Assembly (NCBI GenBank): GCA_902803195.1
Contig: CADCOX010000126.1
Location: 1 to 5,347 of the forward strand
Direction of reading: 5' to 3'
From: an uncultured Bacteroidales bacterium
GTDB taxonomy: Bacteria > Bacteroidota > Bacteroidia > Bacteroidales > Bacteroidaceae
DNA length: 5,347 nt
This document shows, piece after piece, positions 1-4,792 of this stretch (position 1 is the first letter of the stretch; every line of letters starts with the position of its first letter). Made by a program: the position numbers and the translations under genes. Under the pieces are notes generated by a model. It was not told where the DNA came from. It was given only the letters and a program-made list of their open reading frames with translations, and made no database searches.

Positions 1-14
1 GACTTAAATTCTAA
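1..14 (+). CDS. rplR: 50S ribosomal protein L18 (uL18), C-terminal tail only (partial)
   Basis: Only the last codons are in the window. From base 3 the frame reads Leu-Lys-Phe-stop (TAA at 12-14), and the two bases before it (GA) fit a Gly codon ending GGA. A Gly-Leu-Lys/Gln-Phe end is typical of bacterial L18, and rplR lies immediately upstream of rpsE in nearly all spc operons. L18 binds 5S rRNA on the large subunit. The stop is 5 bp before the rpsE start, so the two genes are almost certainly co-transcribed. The call rests on four codons plus gene order, so it is an inference, though a well-supported one. Confidence 0.75.
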
Positions 15-19
15 TCATT

Positions 20-532
20 ATGGCAATCAAGAATGTAAAGATCAATAGCGATGTTGAATTGAAGGACCGCCTCGTAGCCATCAACCGTGTTACTAAGGTG
101 ACCAAGGGTGGCCGCACGTTCACATTCGCTGCAATCGTAGTAGTCGGCGACGGCAAGGGTATCATCGGTTATGGCCTCGGCAAGGCCGGTGAGGTAACAG
201 CCGCTATCGCCAAGGGCGTGGAAGCTGCCAAGAAGAATCTGGTGCAGGTTCCCATCGTCAAGGGTACGGTGCCCCACGAGCAAGCCGCTAAGTTCGGCGG
301 TGCTGAGGTGCTCATCATGCCCGCCTCGACCGGTACTGGCGTGGTGGCTGGTGGCGCAATGCGTGCCGTCCTCGAGAGTGTTGGTATCACTGACTGTCTG
401 GCCAAGTCCAAGGGCTCCTCGAACCCCCACAACCTGGTCAAGGCCACTATCGCAGCCCTCGCCGAGATGCGCGATGCACATCAGGTGGCTCAGAACCGTG
501 GCGTCAGTGTAGAAAAAGTATTCAGAGGTTAA
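20..532 (+). CDS. rpsE: 30S ribosomal protein S5 (uS5)
   Basis: S5 is a small-subunit protein near the mRNA entry channel and helix 34. It contributes to decoding accuracy and, with S3 and S4, to mRNA unwinding. The 170-residue product has the two expected domains. The N-terminal double-stranded-RNA-binding-like domain covers about residues 13-77, with the conserved loop VNRV-type segment at 21-32 (INRVTKVTKGGR) followed by VVVGDGKG at 40-47. The C-terminal domain covers about 93-160, with PASTGTGVVAGGAMRAVLE at 101-119. Residues 21-32 correspond to the loop next to the spectinomycin site in E. coli S5, where resistance changes are known; no deletion is apparent there. The ATG follows the rplR stop by 5 bp, with no SD and an A-rich leader. 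Length is normal for the family. Confidence 0.98.
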   Translation: MAIKNVKINSDVELKDRLVAINRVTKVTKGGRTFTFAAIVVVGDGKGIIGYGLGKAGEVTAAIAKGVEAAKKNLVQVPIVKGTVPHEQAAKFGGAEVLIMPASTGTGVVAGGAMRAVLESVGITDCLAKSKGSSNPHNLVKATIAALAEMRDAHQVAQNRGVSVEKVFRG

Positions 533-534
533 CG

Positions 535-541
535 AAGGAGG
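535..541 (+). promoter_or_regulatory. Near-consensus Shine-Dalgarno sequence of rpmD
   Basis: AAGGAGG lies three bases after the rpsE stop and leaves 9 nt before the rpmD ATG at 551, an ordinary spacing for an SD site. It is notable because most other gaps in the window have no SD-like motif, as expected for Bacteroidota. It supports the choice of start for rpmD. Whether it is used is uncertain, since in Bacteroidota ribosomes the anti-SD end of 16S rRNA is reported to be sequestered by proteins around the 30S platform. Confidence 0.7.
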
Positions 542-550
542 TTCAAGACT

Positions 551-727
551 ATGGCAACTATCAAAGTTAAGCAAATCAAGAGCCGCATCGGCGCCCCCAA
601 GAATCAGAAGCGCACCCTCGACGCTATGGGTCTGCGCAAGCTCAACCAAGTCGTCGAATTGGAGGACACTCCCTCCGTACGCGGACAGATCCAGACGGTT
701 CACCATTTGGTGACGATCGTCGACTAA
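551..727 (+). CDS. rpmD: 50S ribosomal protein L30 (uL30)
   Basis: This small 58-residue protein of the large subunit matches the usual bacterial L30 length of about 58-60. It begins MATIKVKQIKSRIG and has the family hallmarks: a basic segment KNQKRTLDAMGLRKL at 18-31, then the strongly conserved EDTPSVRGQI at 38-47, and a short hydrophobic C-terminal strand ending TIVD. It sits between rpsE (18 bp upstream) and rplO (41 bp downstream), the canonical position. Its start is preceded by AAGGAGG, unlike its neighbours. I found it by translating from the ATG at 551; the frame is open to TAA at 725-727. Confidence 0.97.
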   Translation: MATIKVKQIKSRIGAPKNQKRTLDAMGLRKLNQVVELEDTPSVRGQIQTVHHLVTIVD

Positions 728-768
728 GCTAACCCATTCATCAACGTATTTTAATCCAACACACGAAT

Positions 769-1212
769 ATGAAACTGCATAATTTGCAACCCGCAGCCGG
801 CAGCACCAAGACGCGCAAGAGAATCGGCCGTGGTCCCGGTTCGGGCCTCGGTGGCACTTCCACGCGTGGTCACAAGGGCGCTAAGGCTCGTTCGGGTTAT
901 AAGAAGAAGATAGGTTTCGAGGGCGGTCAGATGCCTCTGCAGCGTCGCCTGCCTAAGTTTGGCTTCAAGAACATCAACCGCAAGGAGTTTGCTCCCGTCA
1001 ACCTCAGCGTCCTCCAGAAGCTCGCTGAGCAGGGACTCGAGAAGATCGGCGTCGCCGAGATCGTCGCTGCAGGCTATGCCAAGGCTGGCGAACTGGTGAA
1101 GATCCTCGGCAAGGGCGAGCTCAAAGCCAAGGTTGAGGTCGAGGCCAATGCCTTCTCCAAGGCCGCTGAGGCTGCTATCCAGGCTGCCGGTGGTAACGCA
1201 ACAACCCTCTAA
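769..1212 (+). CDS. rplO: 50S ribosomal protein L15 (uL15)
   Basis: L15 is a large-subunit protein whose long basic N-terminal extension threads into 23S rRNA and acts in late assembly. The 147-residue product has the glycine- and arginine-rich extension at 14-49 (RIGRGPGSGLGGTSTRGHKG at 18-37), the conserved FEGGQMPLQRRLPKFGF at 50-66, and a globular C-terminal domain. The L15 family signature region falls at about 111-142, from KILGKGEL to the alanine-rich helix. The start is preceded by an A/T-rich gap with no SD. It lies directly upstream of secY with a 21-bp gap, as in most spc operons. Length and order are normal. Confidence 0.98.
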   Translation: MKLHNLQPAAGSTKTRKRIGRGPGSGLGGTSTRGHKGAKARSGYKKKIGFEGGQMPLQRRLPKFGFKNINRKEFAPVNLSVLQKLAEQGLEKIGVAEIVAAGYAKAGELVKILGKGELKAKVEVEANAFSKAAEAAIQAAGGNATTL

Positions 1213-1233
1213 GACAAGTAAGTTTTAAGACTC

Positions 1234-2580
1234 ATGAAGAAGTTTTTTGCAACACTGAAGAACATATGGATGATTGAGGATCTTCGCACGAAGATCCTGA
1301 TCACCATTGGTTTCGCCGCCATCTACCGCTTCGGTTCCTTCGTGGTGCTCCCCGGCATCAACCCGAACCAGCTCGTAGCCCTGCGCGAGCAGACCAGCGA
1401 AGGTCTGATGAGCCTTCTGAACATGTTCTCTGGAGGCGCATTCTCCAATGCATCCATCTTCGCCTTGGGAATCATGCCCTACATCACGGCGTCCATCGTC
1501 ATCCAGCTGTTAGCTGTTGCTGTGCCTTATTTCCAGAAGATGCAGCGCGAGGGTGAGAGCGGACGTCGCAAGATCAATCAGTACACGCGCTACCTGACCA
1601 TCTTCATCCTCCTGTTCCAGGGCCCTGGCTACCTCGTCAATCTCCGCCACATGTCTGGCGGCGCCCTGAGTCCCGCCTTGGATTGGACGTGGTTCATGAT
1701 CACCTCCACCATCATCCTTGCCGCAGGCAGTATGTTCATCCTGTGGCTTGGCGAGCGCATCACGGACAAAGGTATCGGTAACGGTGTCTCCATGATCATC
1801 ATGTTGGGTATCATCGCCCGCCTGCCTCAGGCTTTCGGCCAGGAGGCTGTCAGCCGCCTGAACAACCTCAGCGGCGGTGGTATGGTCATGTTCCTGATTG
1901 AGTTGGTTATCCTCTTCCTCGTCATCATGGCTGCTATCATGCTGACTCAGGCCACCCGCAAGGTGCCCGTGCAGTATGCCAAGCGCGTCATGAACGGTCA
2001 GCAGATTGGCGGTGCACGTCAGTACATCCCCCTGAAGTTGTTCGCTGCCAACGTGATGCCTATCATCTTCGCACAGGCTATCATGTTCCTGCCTATCACG
2101 CTCATGCAGGCTTTCTCCGATGGTCAGAACCCCTCTGCCGTCTTGATGGCTCTGTCTGATCACCGCAGTTGGGCTTACAACCTTGTCTTCGCGCTGCTCA
2201 TCATCATCTTCACCTATCTCTACACGGCTATCACGATGAACCCCGTGCAGATGGCAGAGGACATGAAGCGCAACAATGGTTTCATCCCCGGCGTGCGTCC
2301 TGGCAAGGACACAGCCGACTACATCGACGACGTCATGTCGCATATCATGCTTCCGGGTTCGCTCTTCCTGGCTTTCATCGCTTGCATGCCCGCTTTCGCC
2401 GGCCTGCTCAACGTGCAGCCTGAGTTCGGACAGTTCTTCGGAGGTACATCTTTGCTCATCCTCGTCGGTGTCGTCCTCGACACCCTTCAGCAGATTGAGA
2501 GTCACCTGCTCATGCGCCACTACGACGGTCTCCTCGAGTCCGGTCGCATTCGTGGCCGCAGCAGTATGAGTGCCTACTAA
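1234..2580 (+). CDS. secY: Preprotein translocase channel subunit SecY
   Basis: SecY is the pore of the SecYEG translocon in the inner membrane. It exports unfolded preproteins with SecA and inserts membrane proteins with the ribosome. The 448-residue product fits ten membrane segments, by eye near 20-40, 75-93, 117-137, 152-172, 183-200, 216-238, 268-292, 313-335, 371-392 and 403-420. The plug region precedes the second. Signature 1 is at 74-91 (SIFALGIMPYITASIVIQ) and signature 2 at 171-189 (WLGERITDKGIGNGVSMII). The cytosolic loop FIPGVRPGKDTADYID at 350-365 carries Arg355, equivalent to the SecA-contacting Arg357 of E. coli. The C-tail is short and basic (RIRGRSSMSAY). The start has no SD, and a strong hairpin lies in codons 15-22. 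The gene follows rplO by 21 bp and precedes map by 26 bp. Confidence 0.99.
   Translation: MKKFFATLKNIWMIEDLRTKILITIGFAAIYRFGSFVVLPGINPNQLVALREQTSEGLMSLLNMFSGGAFSNASIFALGIMPYITASIVIQLLAVAVPYFQKMQREGESGRRKINQYTRYLTIFILLFQGPGYLVNLRHMSGGALSPALDWTWFMITSTIILAAGSMFILWLGERITDKGIGNGVSMIIMLGIIARLPQAFGQEAVSRLNNLSGGGMVMFLIELVILFLVIMAAIMLTQATRKVPVQYAKRVMNGQQIGGARQYIPLKLFAANVMPIIFAQAIMFLPITLMQAFSDGQNPSAVLMALSDHRSWAYNLVFALLIIIFTYLYTAITMNPVQMAEDMKRNNGFIPGVRPGKDTADYIDDVMSHIMLPGSLFLAFIACMPAFAGLLNVQPEFGQFFGGTSLLILVGVVLDTLQQIESHLLMRHYDGLLESGRIRGRSSMSAY
1277..1298 (+). other. Perfect 10-bp inverted repeat inside the 5' end of secY
   Basis: The arms AGGATCTTCG (1277-1286) and CGAAGATCCT (1289-1298) are exact reverse complements separated by CA. 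In the mRNA they would form a stem of nine pairs closing a GCAC tetraloop. The element begins 43 nt after the A of the secY ATG and lies within codons for EDLRTKIL, a segment fairly conserved in SecY. What is seen is the repeat; a regulatory role is only an inference, and codon constraint could explain it. Confidence 0.6.
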
Positions 2581-2588
2581 ACTGAACG

Positions 2589-2595
2589 AAAGGAG
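2589..2595 (+). promoter_or_regulatory. Shine-Dalgarno-like sequence upstream of map
   Basis: AAAGGAG lies in the 26-bp secY-map gap and ends 11 nt before the map ATG at 2607, slightly long for a typical SD. It is the second of only two clear SD-like motifs in the window, the other being before rpmD. The map start also differs from the others at the base before ATG, with A instead of the T found at eight of the ten starts. Confidence 0.55.
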
Positions 2596-2606
2596 TATCT
2601 GTCGAA

Positions 2607-3407
2607 ATGATATTTCTGAAGACTGAGGACGAGATTGAATTGATGCGGGCCGCCAATATGTTGGTGGCAGCCACCCTGGCCGAAGTAGGCAAGGCCATAC
2701 GGCCAGGAGTGACAACCGCTCAGCTCGATCGTCTCGCCGAGGAATTCATTCGCGACCACGGCGCAGAACCTACCTTCAAAGGTTTTCCTAACCCCTATGG
2801 AGGTCCGTTCCCTGGGAGCGTCTGCACCTCCGTGAACGATGTGGTCGTACACGGCGTACCTTCCGAGGAGACCGTACTGCGCGACGGTGACATCATCTCC
2901 GTCGACTGCGGCACCCTCCTCAACGGCTATAATGGCGACTCCTGCTACACCTTCAGTGTAGGCGAGGTCAGTCCAGAAGTCCAGCTTCTGCTCAAGACCA
3001 CTAAGGAGTCCCTTTACCGGGGTATCGAGGCCGCGGTGGCTGGCCATCGCATAGGCGACATCGGTTATGCCGTTCAGAGCCATTGCGAAGCTCAAGGCTA
3101 TGGTGTCGTACGCGAGTTCGTCGGCCATGGCATCGGCAAGGCTATGCATGAGGACCCTCAGGTGCCCAACTTCGGGCGCCGCGGTCAGGGCAAGCAACTC
3201 AAGAACGGCCTATGCATCGCCATCGAACCGATGATCACCATGGGCTCACATGAAATCTATATGATGCCCGACCGCTGGACCATCCGTACACGCGACGGCC
3301 GACCTGCTGCCCATTTCGAGCACACCATTGCCATCCATCATGGCAAGGCCGACATCCTCTCCTCTTTCGAAGAGGTCGAGCGTATCGAGTCCGAAAGACT
3401 ATCATAA
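2607..3407 (+). CDS. map: Type I methionine aminopeptidase (EC 3.4.11.18)
   Basis: This cytosolic metalloprotease removes the initiator methionine from nascent proteins whose second residue is small. The 266-residue product is the length of a short type I enzyme and shows the full pita-bread active site. The five metal ligands are Asp100 (SVDCGT), Asp111 (GYNGDSCYTF), His174 (FVGHGIG), Glu207 (AIEPM) and Glu238 (HFEHT). The catalytic-site histidines are His82 (VVHGVP) and His181 (MHEDP). There is no N-terminal zinc-finger extension. The substrates made nearby fit its job: several ribosomal proteins here begin Met-Ala. Placement between secY and infA without adk is usual in Bacteroidales and differs from the secY-adk-map-infA order of Bacillus. 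It is probably co-transcribed with both neighbours. Confidence 0.98.
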   Translation: MIFLKTEDEIELMRAANMLVAATLAEVGKAIRPGVTTAQLDRLAEEFIRDHGAEPTFKGFPNPYGGPFPGSVCTSVNDVVVHGVPSEETVLRDGDIISVDCGTLLNGYNGDSCYTFSVGEVSPEVQLLLKTTKESLYRGIEAAVAGHRIGDIGYAVQSHCEAQGYGVVREFVGHGIGKAMHEDPQVPNFGRRGQGKQLKNGLCIAIEPMITMGSHEIYMMPDRWTIRTRDGRPAAHFEHTIAIHHGKADILSSFEEVERIESERLS

Positions 3408-3448
3408 TCGCAGAATCTCCAATCAAACTCAGAAACTCAACAAGAAGT

Positions 3449-3667
3449 ATGGCAAAACAATCCGCAATCGAACAAGATGGACAGATCATCGAGGCCCTCT
3501 CCAACGCCATGTTCCGCGTGGAGCTCGAGAACGGTCATCAGATCACGGCCCACATCTCAGGTAAGATGAGAATGCACTACATCAAGATCCTCCCCGGCGA
3601 CAAGGTGAAGGTCGAGATGAGCCCTTATGACCTGACCAAGGGTCGCATCGTATTCCGATTCAAATAA
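3449..3667 (+). CDS. infA: Translation initiation factor IF-1
   Basis: IF-1 binds the A site of the 30S subunit during initiation and works with IF-2 and IF-3. The 72-residue length is exactly typical. The protein is a single S1-like OB fold: it starts MAKQSAIEQDGQIIEAL, then has FRVELENGHQITAHISGKMR at 22-41 and IKILPGDKVKVEMSPYDLTKGRI across 45-67, the most conserved stretch of the family, ending in a short basic tail. It follows map by 41 bp and precedes rpmJ by 12 bp, the standard infA-rpmJ pairing. The leader is A-rich with only a weak AGAAG purine tract close to the ATG, too close for a normal SD. Confidence 0.98.
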   Translation: MAKQSAIEQDGQIIEALSNAMFRVELENGHQITAHISGKMRMHYIKILPGDKVKVEMSPYDLTKGRIVFRFK

Positions 3668-3679
3668 ACAAGCTACAAT

Positions 3680-3796
3680 ATGAAAACTAGAGCATCCCTT
3701 AAGAAGCGCACTCCCGACTGCAAGATTGTCCGTCGTAAAGGGCGCCTGTATGTGATTAACAAGAAAAACCCTAAGTTCAAGACACGCCAGGGTTAA
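3680..3796 (+). CDS. rpmJ: 50S ribosomal protein L36 (bL36), form without the zinc ligand set
   Basis: This is the smallest ribosomal protein, 38 residues, located on the large subunit near the 23S rRNA core. The sequence starts MKTRASLKKRTPDCKIVRRK and ends YVINKKNPKFKTRQG, unmistakable for the family. Zinc-binding L36 has Cys11, Cys14, Cys27 and a histidine near 32. Here position 11 is Thr, 14 is Cys, 27 is Asn and the histidine position is Phe33, so only one ligand remains and zinc binding is not expected. Such C-minus forms of L36 are known and, as I recall, usual in Bacteroidota. The frame starts at ATG 3680, 12 bp after infA, with no SD, and is open to TAA. Confidence 0.97.
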   Translation: MKTRASLKKRTPDCKIVRRKGRLYVINKKNPKFKTRQG

Positions 3797-3829
3797 TCGT
3801 CAGTATTGCAAATCGAATAAGTAAAGTAT

Positions 3830-4210
3830 ATGGCAATAAGAATTGTTGGTGTCGATTTGCCTCAGAACAAGCGAGGCGAAATCGCGTTGACCTATGTCTT
3901 TGGCATCGGTCGCAGTAGTTCAGCAAAGATCCTCGAGAAGGCCGGTGTCGACAAGGACATCAAGGTCAAGGACTGGACCGACGAGCAGGCCGGCCGCATC
4001 CGTGAGGTCATCGCTGAAGATTACAAAGTAGAGGGCGACCTTCGCTCCGAAATCGCTATGAACATCAAGCGCCTGATGGATATCGGCTGCTACCGTGGTG
4101 TTCGCCATCGTAATGGCCTGCCCGTTCGCGGTCAGAGCACGAAGAACAACGCTCGTACACGCAAGGGTAAGAAGAAGACCGTCGCAAACAAGAAGAAGGC
4201 CACGAAGTAA
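3830..4210 (+). CDS. rpsM: 30S ribosomal protein S13 (uS13)
   Basis: S13 is a head protein of the small subunit that forms inter-subunit bridges and whose C-terminal tail reaches the P-site tRNA. The 126-residue product begins MAIRIVGVDLPQNKRGEIAL. It has the helix-two-turn-helix segment YVFGIGRSSSAKI at 22-34 and the S13 signature YRGVRHRNGLPVRGQSTKNN at 88-107, followed by ARTRKGKKK and a lysine-rich tail. This is the usual first gene of the alpha operon. In E. coli the S4 repressor site overlaps the rpsM start. Here the 33-bp gap from rpmJ is too short to hold a comparable separate leader, although a structure could involve the coding ends. There is no SD. Confidence 0.98.
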   Translation: MAIRIVGVDLPQNKRGEIALTYVFGIGRSSSAKILEKAGVDKDIKVKDWTDEQAGRIREVIAEDYKVEGDLRSEIAMNIKRLMDIGCYRGVRHRNGLPVRGQSTKNNARTRKGKKKTVANKKKATK

Positions 4211-4236
4211 TTGTAAATTGTAAATCGTCAAATCGT
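4211..4236 (+). repeat. Two overlapping short tandem repeats in the rpsM-rpsK gap
   Basis: TTGTAAA occurs twice in exact tandem at 4211-4217 and 4218-4224. AAATCGT then occurs at 4222-4228 and 4230-4236 with an 8-bp period. The A/T-rich gap of 37 bp has no SD-like motif. The near-identical TTGCAAATCG occurs at 3806-3815 in the gap before rpsM, matching TTGTAAATCG at 4218-4227. The repeats are seen directly; no function is known to me, and slippage in a low-complexity leader is the simplest explanation. Confidence 0.6.
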
Positions 4237-4247
4237 AATTTTAAGAT

Positions 4248-4637
4248 ATGGCAAAGAAAACAGTCGCAGCTAAGAAAAGAAACGTCAAGGTTGACGCGCT
4301 GGGCCAGCTCCATGTCCACAGCTCCTTCAACAATGTCATCGTTTCGCTTGCCAACAGCGAGGGTCAGGTCATCTCTTGGTCCAGCGCAGGCAAGATGGGT
4401 TTCCGTGGTTCTAAGAAGAACACTCCCTATGCCGCTCAGATGGCCGCTCAGGATTGCGCTAAGATTGCCTACGACCTCGGCCTCCGCAAGGTGAAGGCCT
4501 ATGTCAAGGGTCCCGGCAACGGTCGCGAGTCCGCTATCCGCACCATCCACGGTGCTGGCATCGAAGTCGTCGAGATCGTCGACGTCACTCCGCTTCCCTT
4601 CAACGGATGCCGTCCTCCGAAGCGTCGTAGAGTCTAA
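4248..4637 (+). CDS. rpsK: 30S ribosomal protein S11 (uS11)
   Basis: S11 lies on the platform of the small subunit near the 3' end of 16S rRNA and the mRNA exit. The 129-residue product has a basic N-terminal extension at 1-14, then HVHSSFNNVIVSL at 22-34, AGKMGFRGSKKNTPYAAQ at 47-64, VKGPGNGRES at 86-95, and the conserved end PFNGCRPPKRRRV at 117-129. Asn119-Gly120 matches the site that becomes isoaspartate in E. coli S11, so that modification could occur here too (an inference). Length equals the E. coli protein. The gene follows rpsM by 37 bp and is followed by the longest gap in the window. Confidence 0.98.
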   Translation: MAKKTVAAKKRNVKVDALGQLHVHSSFNNVIVSLANSEGQVISWSSAGKMGFRGSKKNTPYAAQMAAQDCAKIAYDLGLRKVKAYVKGPGNGRESAIRTIHGAGIEVVEIVDVTPLPFNGCRPPKRRRV

Positions 4638-4792
4638 GCATCACGAGAGAAACCTTCAACCCAACTCCGAGTTCGCGAGCGTGCGCCGAGACCATACATC
4701 AAGGGCACATACATCCTCATCTGTAAGTTAGCGCGGCTGCTACGGTCTCCCGCTCTCCGACCTCACAATTTCTTTAAACAACAAAACAAACT
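4638..4792 (+). promoter_or_regulatory. Candidate structured leader of rpsD in the rpsK-rpsD gap
   Basis: This 155-bp gap, about four times longer than any other here, contains nested complementary segments forming one long interrupted stem. From inside out they are: GAGACC 4688-4693 with GGTCTC 4744-4749; GAGCG 4677-4681 with CGCTC 4751-4755; TCG 4673-4675 with CGA 4758-4760; and GAG 4669-4671 with CTC 4762-4764. The bulged GCGC at 4683-4686 could also pair with GCGC at 4731-4734 in the loop, making a pseudoknot. S4 is a known autorepressor in Gammaproteobacteria and Bacillus through RNA leaders, and I recall a candidate S4 leader class in Bacteroidia. The structure, followed by an A-rich unstructured stretch before the ATG, fits such a leader. 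I see no T-run terminator and no convincing promoter. Confidence 0.6.

Noticed and set aside
11..706. Minus-strand open frame of 231 codons across rpsE and rpmD
   Set aside because: It spans two clear ribosomal-protein genes and the gap between them, its product resembles no family I know, and it is explained by codon bias in the sense genes.
712..721. GACGATCGTC palindrome at the end of rpmD, considered as a protein-binding site
   Set aside because: It is ten bases of ordinary coding sequence (Thr-Ile-Val region) and is readily explained by chance.
1219..1226. TAAGTTTT upstream of secY, resembling the Bacteroidota -7 promoter element TAnnTTTG
   Set aside because: The last base does not match, no TTG -33 element lies at the right distance, and transcription would begin almost at the ATG in the middle of an operon.
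1510..2715. Long open frame on the minus strand opposite secY (about 401 codons)
   Set aside because: It mirrors a highly conserved secY frame; its translation is His-, Asp- and Glu-rich with no recognisable domain, as expected from the reverse complement of biased codons. It has no plausible leader.
2577..3197. Minus-strand open frame of 206 codons opposite map
   Set aside because: map has all catalytic residues in the sense frame. The antisense product is low in recognisable features and starts inside conserved map sequence.
3361..3375. Perfect palindromic hairpin CCTCTT-TCG-AAGAGG near the 3' end of map, considered as a terminator
   Set aside because: It lies inside the coding region, has no T-run after it, and the operon continues into infA 41 bp after the stop. 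The stem is only six pairs.
4724..4731. TAAGTTAG in the rpsK-rpsD gap, considered as an internal promoter -7 element
   Set aside because: It matches TAnnTTTG imperfectly, and no -33 TTG is found about 20 bp upstream. The bases sit in the loop of the proposed leader structure.
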